A stretch of DNA of 64,000 nucleotides from an uncultured Veillonella sp. (GCF_937981445.1 NZ_CALJON010000001.1:1-64000), one strand, 5' to 3'; positions 55,407 to 64,000 are shown, counted from the stretch's first letter. Translations and numbers: made by a program. The notes: generated by a model not told the origin, from the letters alone.

Positions 55407-57593
55407 ATGACAAACAAACGAGCCTATAAAAAGTTTTTGGCTGTAGCGGTAATGACGGCTCTAGGCAGTACCAGTGTATGGGCTGCTGATGTAACAACTA
55501 CAAGCACTACAGATGCAACAACTAATCCAGCAGTAAGTGCATCTGATATTTCTACCAGCAATATACAGACTACGGTAACTACACCAGTAGCTGAAACACC
55601 TGAAGATGCAGCGGCACAAGATGCTATTAGCGCTGCTCGTGGTGGTATTGAAGAAGCACAAAAATCTGACGAACAAGAAGCAAAACGTCAAGAACTTGAT
55701 AACTCTTCACTAGCAACACAAAATAAAGATGTATTGATGGTAGCTAAAGGGGAAGGTGCTAAATTAGAACAGCAACAAGCGGCTGGTATGCAGCAAGCTG
55801 TTAATACTCCTGATGCTCGCTATTTCTCAGGTGTTACTGATGAAGCCTTACAACCTTATGTGGGCAAAACAATGACAGGTTTTTCTGTGGATGGTTTGCC
55901 AGCTGAGGTGCAGGGCGAATACTTAGCTTTATTAAAAAGTCATATTGGGGACCAACTAACAGTGGATGCCATTCGTGCTGATATTGCCGCATTGGGGGCT
56001 TCTGGCTATTTGTCCGAAATTAATCCTGTTATCACAGAAGTTCCAGAAGGGGTAAAGGTAGCTTATAAAGTAACAATTAACCCAGTGGTAAAAGCAGTTC
56101 AATTTGAAGGCAATACTGTATATAGTAGTGAAATGTTAGCTAATTACCTTAATGTGGCACCTAATAGTGTACTTAACACTGTGCAGGTTGGGGAACGTAT
56201 TCAAGGTATTAATGCAGCCTATAATCGTGATGGCTATATTTTGGCTCATGTAAATGATCTAAATGTAGACCAAGATGGGGTGCTACATATTTCCATTACA
56301 GAAGGTATTGTTGAAGATATTGTGCCACATGGCAATAAAAAGACGAAAGATTATGTAATTTTACGTGAATTTAACCAAAAGAAAGGCCAGCCTTTCAATA
56401 AATTCTTAGTTCGTCGTTCTGTAGAAAAAGTATATAACTTAGGTTATTTTGATGATGTTAACGTACGTTTACTTGAAGGTTCTACACCTGACAAAGTAGT
56501 TATTGAAATTGACGTATTGGAGCATAAAACAGGCACTATTACTTTAGGTGCTGGTTATTCTGATTCTGATGGTTTCGTAGGTATCGTTGAAGTTGGGGAA
56601 GACAATTTACGCGGTACAGGTGATAAGATTAAAGTTCACTGGGAATTTGGTGGCACCGCAGGTTACAAAAACTACTCTGTATCCTACTTGCGCCCATGGA
56701 TCGATGACAAGGCAACATCTCTTGGCTTAACAATTTTCGACCGTGAAGATACTTATACAGACTATAACTCTGATGGTGATGAAATTTCCGAATATGTAAA
56801 AACTCAAAAGGGCTTTAATATTTCCTTAGGGCGTCAAACTGGTGAATACACTCGTGATTACTTGACTCTTGAAACAAGAAAAGACGGCTGGAAGTTTGAT
56901 GATGATGAAAACAGTGGTTACAACTATGCTGCAGGGGCAGGTCAAGGTCCAAAAACTCAGGAAGAAGCCGATCGATTCCCTGGTTATTCTTGGGACAATG
57001 GTAAATATGATTTTGCCGGTGAAAACTACATTGATAACAACTTCGGTCGTACCAACAGTATTACTTGGCAAAAAGTATATGACTCCCGCGATAATATTTA
57101 TGATCCAAAACGTGGTAAACGTATTTCCGCTACAGTACAGTGGGCAGGTCATGGCTTAGGCGGTGATTTTGATTACTATAAATTCACTGGCGAATATCGT
57201 AATTATAAACAAATTGGAAACGACCAAGTTATTGCCTTCCGTGGCCGTATTGGTTGGGCTCAAGGGGATGTACCTTATAGTGCCTTATATACATTAGGTG
57301 GCGCTGATACACTTCGTGGTTTTGAAGATGACCAATTCCGTGGTAAGAAAATGTACAATGCAACCCTTGAATATCGTGTGCCAATCTTTAATAAAGTTAC
57401 TGGCGTAGTCTTCACAGATATGGGTGATGCTTGGGATGCACCACATGTAACTTGGTATGATGATGATAAATCCTTCAACATCTCCGTTGGTGCTGGTGTG
57501 CGTATTTCCACACCAATCGGGCCAATCCGTCTTGACTATGGTGTAAGCAAAGACGATAAGAAATTCCACTTCAGCTTTGGTGGTCAATTCTAA
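55407..57593 (+). CDS. bamA: Outer-membrane protein assembly factor BamA (Omp85)
   Basis: A 728-residue protein. Signal peptide ends at VWA-A (about residue 26), then a Thr-rich and a charged linker of about 110 residues, about three POTRA domains (roughly 145-400, e.g. VVKAVQFEGNTVYSSEML and SVEKVYNLGYFDDVNVRL) and the 16-strand barrel (from GTITLGAGYSDSDG). The conserved loop-6 motif L-R-G-F is at 636-639, and the protein ends in Phe. E. coli BamA has five POTRAs. It inserts beta-barrel proteins into the outer membrane. AGGAGG precedes the ATG. Confidence 0.95.
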   Translation: MTNKRAYKKFLAVAVMTALGSTSVWAADVTTTSTTDATTNPAVSASDISTSNIQTTVTTPVAETPEDAAAQDAISAARGGIEEAQKSDEQEAKRQELDNSSLATQNKDVLMVAKGEGAKLEQQQAAGMQQAVNTPDARYFSGVTDEALQPYVGKTMTGFSVDGLPAEVQGEYLALLKSHIGDQLTVDAIRADIAALGASGYLSEINPVITEVPEGVKVAYKVTINPVVKAVQFEGNTVYSSEMLANYLNVAPNSVLNTVQVGERIQGINAAYNRDGYILAHVNDLNVDQDGVLHISITEGIVEDIVPHGNKKTKDYVILREFNQKKGQPFNKFLVRRSVEKVYNLGYFDDVNVRLLEGSTPDKVVIEIDVLEHKTGTITLGAGYSDSDGFVGIVEVGEDNLRGTGDKIKVHWEFGGTAGYKNYSVSYLRPWIDDKATSLGLTIFDREDTYTDYNSDGDEISEYVKTQKGFNISLGRQTGEYTRDYLTLETRKDGWKFDDDENSGYNYAAGAGQGPKTQEEADRFPGYSWDNGKYDFAGENYIDNNFGRTNSITWQKVYDSRDNIYDPKRGKRISATVQWAGHGLGGDFDYYKFTGEYRNYKQIGNDQVIAFRGRIGWAQGDVPYSALYTLGGADTLRGFEDDQFRGKKMYNATLEYRVPIFNKVTGVVFTDMGDAWDAPHVTWYDDDKSFNISVGAGVRISTPIGPIRLDYGVSKDDKKFHFSFGGQF

Positions 57594-57594
57594 G

Positions 57595-58869
57595 ATGAAA
57601 CAATTTGAGCTCAAGTTAGGGGCGGCTATGTGTATAGCCGCCATGACTTTGTCAGTGGCTTCGGCTGAACCGATTCAAGAAGTAGATGTGTCATTAACTT
57701 CTGGGTCATATGCATTGCCTCCAGCCCTAGCTCGACGTATGAGTGCGGCCATTGAAGTGGCAGCGGAAAAAATATATGTAGGTGCTGATAGTGAATCTAT
57801 TGCAGCCAATCGGGCTACCTATGATAAAGTAACAACCGATATTATTGATCGTATTTTATATGGCTATACGGTGGAAACCTTAGAGATACGCCCTGGTGCA
57901 AGGAGCGAACTTATTGTAGGTCTTAGACCCTATGGTAAGATTGTGAAGAAGGTGGAAACCCATATTTCCTATGGCAACCTTACACCATTAGCCCAAGAAT
58001 TAGTGGCTCATGATGTGGCCTTTGTAGAGGGGCGGATTGAACAAGTTCTTTTGGGCGCTCCCTTAGATTCTTTAGATTGGGCCAATTCGATTACGAGTCA
58101 AGTGGTTCGCACCGAATTAGAGGGCACCTTGCCCGAGTTTATTCCTCAAGTGGACATCACGCCAGGAGAAACGACAAAGGCGACTATATATCTTATTCCG
58201 CAAGGACCGGTAGTACGTCATACAACCACTGAAATGGCGTCCAATACACTGCCCACATCGATATTTTTTTCTACAAAGAATCATTTTGATGAGTATTTAG
58301 CAGGATTAGAAGGTGTACCCGTATCTTTTATTGGACGGCATGAACAAGAGTTACTAAAGACGATTCAACAGCGGTTGGATGAGAGTCGAGCGTCAACGCG
58401 CTTTAATATTCACATGACCCCTTCCTTGCAGTTAGGCACGGATCTTGTATTGAAGATTCAAGCTGACTCGTCGCGTTATATAATGCGAGGAGAGGCTTAC
58501 TTAGATACGGGGAATACAAAAGAACACAATGTGGGCTTTAAGTTTTTTACCGGCTTGAAACAAGGACGACAAGATTGGTATGTGGAGACGAATTTTTATC
58601 CAGATACATATAAATGGACATTTTACCCTTCTTATGCGTATCATATAACGCCAGATACAGTGGTGGGGTATCAGTATAATGTGTCGGATAAATTCAGTCG
58701 CTTGTGGCTCCGTCAAACTATTGCTGATCGTTGGCACATTAGAGCTCAACGAGAGTTTGGCATTGATCGTAATGAATTTGGTCTAGCCTATGATGTAAAT
58801 AATTACTTGGCTGTGGAATATGTCATTGATGATGATAATAAATGGGTTCGCTTAATTGGCTATTTATAG
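57595..58869 (+). CDS. Uncharacterised exported protein coupled to bamA, barrel-like C-terminus
   Basis: A 424-residue protein starting one base after the bamA stop. Signal peptide residues 1-24 (MCIAAMTLSVASA-EP). The first 250 residues contain two or three alpha/beta units with strands such as YTVETLEIRPGARSELIVGLRP and TTKATIYLIPQGPVVRH, which recall POTRA-like modules. From about 295 on, the sequence alternates like a small beta-barrel (LVLKIQADSSRYIMRGEAYL, VGFKFFTGLKQGRQDWYVETNF, TVVGYQYNVSDKF), ending VRLIGYL. I know no named family. Its coupling to bamA points to outer-membrane biogenesis. Confidence 0.7.
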   Translation: MKQFELKLGAAMCIAAMTLSVASAEPIQEVDVSLTSGSYALPPALARRMSAAIEVAAEKIYVGADSESIAANRATYDKVTTDIIDRILYGYTVETLEIRPGARSELIVGLRPYGKIVKKVETHISYGNLTPLAQELVAHDVAFVEGRIEQVLLGAPLDSLDWANSITSQVVRTELEGTLPEFIPQVDITPGETTKATIYLIPQGPVVRHTTTEMASNTLPTSIFFSTKNHFDEYLAGLEGVPVSFIGRHEQELLKTIQQRLDESRASTRFNIHMTPSLQLGTDLVLKIQADSSRYIMRGEAYLDTGNTKEHNVGFKFFTGLKQGRQDWYVETNFYPDTYKWTFYPSYAYHITPDTVVGYQYNVSDKFSRLWLRQTIADRWHIRAQREFGIDRNEFGLAYDVNNYLAVEYVIDDDNKWVRLIGYL

Positions 58870-58884
58870 AAGTTAATCGGGCGA

Positions 58885-59090
58885 GTCGTACAATAAGATT
58901 ACAATACAGTGCAGTGTACAAGGTAGTGCAGTACAGAAGGGGACAGTACGGAACAAAATGGTACAGTACCGTATACTATGCTACTGATGGATTGCCCATA
59001 AATATACTGTAATATAGATGTACTACCATATAAAAATACAGTAATATAGAAGTAGGGCCATATAGAAGTACAGACCTATAAATGATAGAA
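58885..59090. repeat. Degenerate repeat region: GTACAGTAC-like words, then a 32-bp tandem repeat
   Basis: The first part (58900-58970) holds variants of CAGTACAG / ACAGTACGG / GTACAGTACC. The second has units starting at 59005 and 59037 (TACTGTAATATAGATG and TACAGTAATATAGAAG, period 32) and a partial third at 59069. The region fills the 250-base gap between the bamA-coupled gene and the first ompH gene. I see no terminator and no clear promoter. Confidence 0.75.
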
Positions 59091-59120
59091 TTAAAGTAAA
59101 AGAAAGAAGGTTATTTTATT

Positions 59121-59651
59121 ATGATGCGTTTTATCAATAATAAAAAGAATGTTAAGATTGTTTCCCTTGTAGTAGCAGTTATATTCCTACTCGGTATTGG
59201 TGCTATTGCGTACCAACAAATGGCAGTGCCAACTATGGCAGCTAGCAATAGTAATATTGGTGTAGTTGATACTCATAATATTGCAGACCAAAATACACCT
59301 GCAGTAGCAGAGGCTATGCAAGCCAGTCAAGCACTTCAGGTAGAATTGCGAAAAGAGTTTGAAGAACAATCTGCTAATATGGATGATCAACAAAAAGCAC
59401 AGCTTCATGCACAATTACAAAAAAAATCTCAAGCTAAAGCTATGGAAATTCAAGAAAAACTTCAGAAGGCTCTTAATGATGCAGCACAATCTGTAGCTGA
59501 AGCAAAGGGTTTATCTGTAGTACTTAATAAAGAAGCTGTTATTTATGGTGGTGTAGATATTACTGATCAAGTTAAGAAAAAATTAAACGAAGGCGCTAAA
59601 ACAACCGATGCCAATACTGGTGATGCAGCTAATTCTAATGCACAAAAATAG
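59121..59651 (+). CDS. OmpH/Skp-family periplasmic chaperone, first paralogue
   Basis: A 176-residue protein with an N-terminal hydrophobic segment (IVSLVVAVIFLLGIGAIAY) that is a signal peptide or an uncleaved anchor. The OmpH pattern follows: IGVVDTHNI, a long charged coiled coil (about 75-125) and the closing strand AKGLSVVLNKEAVIYGGVDITDQV. Skp/OmpH proteins hold unfolded outer-membrane proteins between Sec and Bam. It is first of three such genes in a row. Confidence 0.85.
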   Translation: MMRFINNKKNVKIVSLVVAVIFLLGIGAIAYQQMAVPTMAASNSNIGVVDTHNIADQNTPAVAEAMQASQALQVELRKEFEEQSANMDDQQKAQLHAQLQKKSQAKAMEIQEKLQKALNDAAQSVAEAKGLSVVLNKEAVIYGGVDITDQVKKKLNEGAKTTDANTGDAANSNAQK

Positions 59652-59669
59652 TAGAAAGGACGCGGTACA

Positions 59670-60650
59670 ATGAAGCTAACATATCGGTGGATTTTACTAG
59701 CCCTAGTTGTTGCCGTTGCCTTAGTTGCTGGTTATTTGGTAATGACTCATTTAAAATCACCTGCTCAAGATGTCAGCAGTAATGCTCCTAAGATTGGCTA
59801 TGTGAATATGGAGAATATCATAAAATTAAATCCTTCCTATCAGCAGTACATGGCATTAAAAGCGGAGTATGAAGCCTTAGAAGGGCAATATACGGAAGAG
59901 CAAAAAACATTGACTCTTAAGGCGGCTGAACAGCAAAAAGCACTGCAGGCCTTAGGGGGCGATCAAGAAATTACCAATCAACTAAATATTGAATTAGTTA
60001 GTAAAATTAAAGCCAAGGAGCAAGAACTTAATGTGGCGCTTCAAAAGCAACGCATTGCATTGATTAATAAATATCGTGGTGAAGTTCAAACCAATCCTAC
60101 TGAAGCAGATTTGTGCATTGTTAATTTACAATTGGAGTTAAGTGGCAATACAGCGCCTATTGCGTATACAGAAGAACAAAAGGCTTCGATTGCTGCTGAC
60201 CGTGCGGCCAAAGAAGAGGAACTTAAAGCGCTGTTAGCACAGCGTGGTGAAAATGTAGCGGGGAGTCTCGATACATTAGAACAAAAGGTAGATAGGGAAC
60301 TTGCGCCTATGCGAGCAGCTGGACAACAAGAATTAGAAGCCTATGCAGCGGGTTTACAAAAAGAACTCTTAGCACGCCGCGATGATATGATGAAATCTAA
60401 AGCAGAATCTATTATGGCATCTAGTAATTTACCTACACCGGCGGATTGGAATAGTGCTTGGAATAGTAAATTATCGGCTAAGAAAAGTGAGCTTGACGCA
60501 CTTCATGATGCCATTCTTGAAGATGTGCGCATGCGCGCTGCAGTAGTAGCACAGGAAAAAGGCTTATATTTAATCGTTGTAAATAAGATGGCAAGTACTG
60601 ATGCCATAGATGTTACCGATGCGATTATTGCTTCCTATGGTTCAAAATAA
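59670..60650 (+). CDS. OmpH/Skp-like protein, second and longest paralogue
   Basis: A 326-residue protein with an N-terminal membrane segment (WILLALVVAVALVAGYLVM). It begins with the OmpH core (PKIGYVNMENIIKLNPSYQQY), has two long coiled-coil stretches (about 65-130 and 180-240), and ends with KGLYLIVVNKMASTDAIDVTDAII, the OmpH closing strand. At twice the usual length it could be an internally duplicated Skp or one with longer tentacles. AAAGGACG lies before the ATG. Confidence 0.8.
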   Translation: MKLTYRWILLALVVAVALVAGYLVMTHLKSPAQDVSSNAPKIGYVNMENIIKLNPSYQQYMALKAEYEALEGQYTEEQKTLTLKAAEQQKALQALGGDQEITNQLNIELVSKIKAKEQELNVALQKQRIALINKYRGEVQTNPTEADLCIVNLQLELSGNTAPIAYTEEQKASIAADRAAKEEELKALLAQRGENVAGSLDTLEQKVDRELAPMRAAGQQELEAYAAGLQKELLARRDDMMKSKAESIMASSNLPTPADWNSAWNSKLSAKKSELDALHDAILEDVRMRAAVVAQEKGLYLIVVNKMASTDAIDVTDAIIASYGSK

Positions 60651-60666
60651 AGGAGTATGTTTTAGA

Positions 60667-61185
60667 ATGAATAAAAAAGCAAAACGAGTACTAGCTGGCC
60701 TGGCACTTATGCTGTCGGTTACAGTTTTGGCTGGTTGTGGCTCTCAAGAAAAAGTAGGTTATATCAACCAACATAGGATTTTAACTGAAACACAAAAAGG
60801 CGTTGATATAGGAAATAAAATTCAACAAAAGGAAGCTGAAGTAATTAATCGCTTGCAAGAAGCGCAAGCCTCTCAAGATGAAGCAACCTTTGGACAAACT
60901 CAAATGCAAGCACAGCAAGAAATGCAAGTTTTCCAACGGGCATTGGCCAGTGATTTTCAAAATAGCATACAAGCTTCAGCAGCAGCTATAGCAAAAGAAA
61001 AAGAACTAACACTTGTAACTAAAGAAGGTGTTGTTGTAGGTAATGGCATAGATATTACTGATGCGGTAATTGAAAAAATGGGAAAAGCTAAGCCAAATGA
61101 GGCACCAGCAAATGCAGGCGCAGATGCTAATGCTAATGCGAATACACAGGAAGGCAATAGTCAACCTGCTCAAGCACAGCAATAA
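60667..61185 (+). CDS. OmpH/Skp-like lipoprotein, third paralogue
   Basis: ATG 60667 follows AAGGAG by ten bases; an in-frame longer reading inside the previous gene is unlikely. The 172-residue protein has a lipobox V-L-A-G-C with lipidated Cys24, the OmpH start KVGYINQHRIL, a Gln-rich coiled coil and the closing strand KELTLVTKEGVVVGNGIDITDAV. A low-complexity Asn/Ala/Gln tail follows. Unlike classical soluble Skp, it should be membrane-tethered by lipid. Confidence 0.85.
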   Translation: MNKKAKRVLAGLALMLSVTVLAGCGSQEKVGYINQHRILTETQKGVDIGNKIQQKEAEVINRLQEAQASQDEATFGQTQMQAQQEMQVFQRALASDFQNSIQASAAAIAKEKELTLVTKEGVVVGNGIDITDAVIEKMGKAKPNEAPANAGADANANANTQEGNSQPAQAQQ

Positions 61186-61194
61186 TGCTGTGCT
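61173..61194 (+). terminator. Weak hairpin at the end of the third ompH gene
   Basis: AGCACAGC and GCTGTGCT form a perfect eight-base stem around AATAAT, overlapping the stop codon. The tail CTTTCG is poor, so it may only slow or partly end transcription before lpxD. Confidence 0.5.
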
Positions 61195-61258
61195 CTTTCG
61201 CACATATGGCATAGGGATGTAATATTCCATTAGTTCGAGGTGAGAGGAGACTTTCGTA

Positions 61259-62290
61259 GTGAAGTATACAGTTGAGGAATTGGCCCAAAAGGTCCAAGGT
61301 AAATTAGTCGGTGATGGTCAAGTTGTGATTGAGGAGACGCGCAGCTTAGAACAAAGTGCGCCTCAGGCAATTTCCTTTGCCATCGGAGATTATTGTGAAT
61401 ATGTAGGACAGAGTAAAGCTGGTGCTGTCATAGTAGAGGCGCCAATTGAAGGAGTAGAAATTCCTCAAATCGTTGTAGATAATGCTAAAGTGGCGTTCTC
61501 ACAGCTTTTGGAATTATATCATCCTCCAGTCGTAGTACCTCGTACAATTCACGAAACGGCTATTATTGGTAAAAATGTTACATTGGGTAAGAACATTAGT
61601 GTGGGCCCGTATTGTGTGATTAATGACAATGCTGTAATTGGTGATAATGTAGTACTTCATCCGTATGTATATATTGGCCACAATGCCAAAATTGGCGAGG
61701 ATACAATGATATATACTGGTGCAGTAGTTCATGAAAATTGTATTTTAGGCAAGCGCGTTGTACTTCGTGCTAAGGCGGTTATTGGTGGTGAAGGCTTTGG
61801 CTTCGCCACTGAACATGGCATTCACACTCATATTCCACAAGTTGGCAATGTTATTTTAGAAGACGATGTGGAAGTGGGCTCATGCTCCTGTATTGATAAT
61901 GCTACTATGGGATCTACTATGGTGCGTCGAGGTACAAAAATAGATAATTTAGTGCACTTAGGCCATAATGTGGAAATTGGCGAAGATTGTTTCCTCATTG
62001 CTCAAGTTGGCATTGCAGGAAGTACAAAATGTGGCAATCATGTAATTTTTGCAGGCCAAACAGGCTGTACAGGACATATTACTATTGGCGACAATGTAAC
62101 CTTTGCAGCTAAAACAGGGATTATTGGCAACATTCCATCCAATGGTACGTATGCAGGATTCCCACAACGTCCTCATAAAGAATGGTTGAAGATGCAGGCA
62201 TATGAATCACGCTTACCTGACATGGCTAAAACCATCAAGCGTTTGGAGAAGGAATTAGCCGCTTTAAAGCAGGAATTGAATGAGAAATAG
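61259..62290 (+). CDS. lpxD: UDP-3-O-acylglucosamine N-acyltransferase
   Basis: Third step of lipid A synthesis: adds a 3-hydroxyacyl chain to the amino group. The GTG start has GAGAGGAGA upstream. The 343-residue protein has the N-terminal uridine-binding domain (about 1-100), the left-handed beta-helix of hexapeptide repeats (IGKNVTLGKNISVGPYCVI and on), the catalytic His region (LVHLGHNVEIGEDC; GENGxG-type turn as GGEGFGF) and a C-terminal helix (AKTIKRLEKELAALKQEL). Confidence 0.95.
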   Translation: MKYTVEELAQKVQGKLVGDGQVVIEETRSLEQSAPQAISFAIGDYCEYVGQSKAGAVIVEAPIEGVEIPQIVVDNAKVAFSQLLELYHPPVVVPRTIHETAIIGKNVTLGKNISVGPYCVINDNAVIGDNVVLHPYVYIGHNAKIGEDTMIYTGAVVHENCILGKRVVLRAKAVIGGEGFGFATEHGIHTHIPQVGNVILEDDVEVGSCSCIDNATMGSTMVRRGTKIDNLVHLGHNVEIGEDCFLIAQVGIAGSTKCGNHVIFAGQTGCTGHITIGDNVTFAAKTGIIGNIPSNGTYAGFPQRPHKEWLKMQAYESRLPDMAKTIKRLEKELAALKQELNEK

Positions 62291-62298
62291 GAGACACT

Positions 62299-63204
62299 AT
62301 GTATAGGTTTATGAAACTTTTTAGTGCCTTAATTTGTGCTTTACCGGAAAAAGTGCAATATGCTATTGGCACATTTTTAGGTGAACTTTGCTGGATTTTT
62401 CTGCCCCCCAAGCGGAGACGACTGGCCATAGGGCAGATCCTGTTTTGTAATATTACCAGTGACCCTAAGGAAGCGCGCCGTATTGCCAAGAAAAGTACGA
62501 CTCGTTTTGGTCGCATGATTATTGATGTACTACGGTATCCGGAAATCAAAGATGGTCGCTATAAGGACATGTTTGAATGGGTAGATAGAAAGTACTTAGA
62601 TGATGCCATGGAAGATGGTAAAGGTGCTGTACTCATGGCAATTCATAGTGGCAATTGGGAATTATTAGGAGGTATTTTAGCCTCTGAAGGCTACCCACTT
62701 ATTTCAGTAGCTATGAAGCAAAATGGTGATTCTGATAAACTTATTAACGAATACCGTCAAATTATGCATCAACATGTGACCTATAAAACGGGTGTTCGCG
62801 AAATGATTAAAGAGCTCATGAATGGCTCTATGATTGGTTTAATTATGGACCAAGATCCAGGTGATAAAGGACAATTGGTGCCATTTTTTGGTTATGAAAC
62901 ATTGACTGCTGTAGGGCCGGCTGTTATGGGACGCATGAAAGATGTACCGATTATTCCGGTGACAATTCGCTTTGATGAATTTAAGGGAAAACACATTCTT
63001 ACAGCGTACACACCATTTTATGCTGAACATACAGAAGATAAACGCCGCGATACGGCAGTTACACTCACTAAGCTAAACGAGTGGATTGAAGACTATATTC
63101 GCCGGTATCCTGAGGATTGGTTCTGGCTCCATAATCGTTGGAAGTGGACGCGCCGCTACTATGCGGGCAAAATTGAAGTGCCACCAGATCCAATGGCCAA
63201 ATAA
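62299..63204 (+). CDS. Lipid A biosynthesis acyltransferase, LpxL/HtrB family
   Basis: A 301-residue late acyltransferase. It has the H-x4-E motif H116-S-G-N-W-E121, then GLIMDQDPG and PVTIRF, ending with W-F-W-L-H-N-R-W-K, the LpxL/LpxM hallmark. It should add a secondary acyl chain to the lipid A precursor or to an intermediate. Sequence does not tell which position. Eight bases separate it from lpxD (SD GGAGA), so the two are one operon, closed by a long terminator. Confidence 0.9.
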   Translation: MYRFMKLFSALICALPEKVQYAIGTFLGELCWIFLPPKRRRLAIGQILFCNITSDPKEARRIAKKSTTRFGRMIIDVLRYPEIKDGRYKDMFEWVDRKYLDDAMEDGKGAVLMAIHSGNWELLGGILASEGYPLISVAMKQNGDSDKLINEYRQIMHQHVTYKTGVREMIKELMNGSMIGLIMDQDPGDKGQLVPFFGYETLTAVGPAVMGRMKDVPIIPVTIRFDEFKGKHILTAYTPFYAEHTEDKRRDTAVTLTKLNEWIEDYIRRYPEDWFWLHNRWKWTRRYYAGKIEVPPDPMAK

Positions 63205-63245
63205 AAAATAGCTGTAAAATAGTATAATAACTATAAAATAATATC

Positions 63246-63326
63246 AAAAGCTTCTTATTTACGATTGCTAGTTTGAATTGAATTCGAATGATACAAAGAC
63301 GATTGTAAATAAGGGGCTTTTTTGAA
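63246..63326 (+). terminator. Long terminator hairpin after the lpxL-type gene
   Basis: AAAAGCTTCTTATTTAC (63246-63262) pairs fully with GTAAATAAGGGGCTTTT (63305-63321, two G-U pairs), and TTTTTT follows. The 42-base loop holds a small inverted word around GAATTC. Confidence 0.9.
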
Positions 63327-63430
63327 ATTCAGCTTTTCCCTTTTTAAAATATAGACATATAAGGTAGATTTAGCTTATAATTAAATATAGTGTGTAAGAA
63401 TGTCATTAATAGAATGAAAGGAGGAGGCTA

Positions 63431-64000
63431 ATGGTACTTAAGCAGAAAACCTTGTCAAAAGCAATTGAATATAAGGGCACAGGACTGCACAGCGGCTTAC
63501 CCGTGACTATGACTTTGCGTCCTGCAGAGGCAGATACAGGCATTGTGTTTATCCGAACTGATTTGCCAGGAAAGCCTTCTGTAAAAGCGACTGCTGCTAA
63601 TGTAACTAGCACAAATCGCGCCACCACTCTTGAAGATGGCGAAGCAAAAGTGTTTACGGTGGAGCATTTATTAGCAGCCTTTTATGGATTACAAATAGAT
63701 AATTGTTATGTTGAGTTAGATTCACCCGAGCCACCAGTTGGCGACGGCAGCGCGGCTGTATTTGTGGATTTAATGAAAACCGCAGGGATTACTGTTTTAG
63801 ATGCCCAACGGGCCGTATACGCAGTAAAGCGGTCTCATGCTATTTATGATGGAGATCGTTATATCGTCATTTTACCTTATGATGGCTTGCGTGTGACCTT
63901 CACATCTGTTAATAGTCATCCATTGTTGGGAACGCAACAAGTGGATATTCTTTTAAATTCAGAAAACTTTGAAACTGATATATCACCAGCGCGTACAATT
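63431..64000 (+). CDS. lpxC: UDP-3-O-acyl-N-acetylglucosamine deacetylase, N-terminal part (runs off the window)
   Basis: Committed step of lipid A synthesis: a zinc deacetylase. The ATG follows GGAGGAGG. The 190 codons in view are open to the last base. Seen: QKTLSKAIEYKGTGLHSG at the start, the zinc ligand His79 with Glu78 in TVEHLLAA (matching E78/H79 of E. coli), and DSPEPPVGDGSAAVF. The later zinc-binding H-x3-D and catalytic His lie outside. Some Bacteroidetes fuse LpxC to FabZ; whether that is so here cannot be seen. Confidence 0.95.
   Translation, partial: MVLKQKTLSKAIEYKGTGLHSGLPVTMTLRPAEADTGIVFIRTDLPGKPSVKATAANVTSTNRATTLEDGEAKVFTVEHLLAAFYGLQIDNCYVELDSPEPPVGDGSAAVFVDLMKTAGITVLDAQRAVYAVKRSHAIYDGDRYIVILPYDGLRVTFTSVNSHPLLGTQQVDILLNSENFETDISPARTI

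Overview
This window looks like a chromosomal segment of a Veillonella-type diderm Firmicute (Negativicutes). Gram-positive-style gene clusters (divIC / S1-domain gene / ppx / tilS / hpt / ftsH; coaX / dusB / greA / lysS; murA / mreB) sit on the same strand as a large outer-membrane and lipid A cluster (mlaEFD, tolC, tamB, bamA, three ompH/skp genes, lpxD, an lpxL-type acyltransferase, lpxC). Base composition is moderately AT-rich and starts include many GTG and TTG codons. I saw no tRNA, rRNA, CRISPR array, prophage or insertion sequence.

Layout. 1-3.2 kb: a small YvrJ-like gene, then three minus-strand genes: a DUF805 membrane protein and a vitamin B6 salvage pair (pyridoxamine kinase plus an ECF transporter S component). 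3.2-12.2 kb: a peptide-import operon dppBCDF with a cytoplasmic penicillin-binding-fold hydrolase and a lipoprotein binding protein, followed by an LD-carboxypeptidase and an M20 amidohydrolase. Together these suggest import and recycling of murein peptides. 12.3-16.3 kb: an ABC-F ATPase and the folate operon folE-folP-folB-folK. 16.5-33.5 kb: housekeeping genes from divIC to mreB, including lysS, serS, an FSA-type aldolase and glpX.

33.5-40.6 kb: a visibly AT-richer block bounded by two long terminator-like inverted repeats. It carries ornithine decarboxylase (speF), a putrescine/ornithine antiporter (potE), a LysR-type regulator and a second complete lysyl-tRNA synthetase. A dyad TTCAA-GTCGT-TTGAA at the speF promoter recurs in variant form in front of the LysR/LysRS pair, which suggests one regulator controls both transcription units. 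Negativicutes put polyamines into peptidoglycan to hold the outer membrane, so this block probably serves the envelope.

40.6-44.5 kb: three exported proteins of unclear role (AMIN-domain protein, a 100-residue barrel-sandwich-like protein, and an S55-type peptidase-like protein with a heptad-repeat tail). 44.7-64 kb: the envelope cluster. MlaD carries a predicted C-terminal beta-barrel. A sigma-70-family factor and a single-pass membrane protein lie between tamB and bamA. An uncharacterised exported protein follows bamA by one base. Three OmpH/Skp paralogues differ in N-terminal type. lpxC runs off the right edge.

A window-wide peculiarity is that many gaps after gene 3' ends hold short degenerate tandem arrays, each with its own unit and period (15, 16, 16, 17, 20-21, 23, 26, 30, 32 and about 48 bp). 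Several of these junctions have no recognisable intrinsic terminator.
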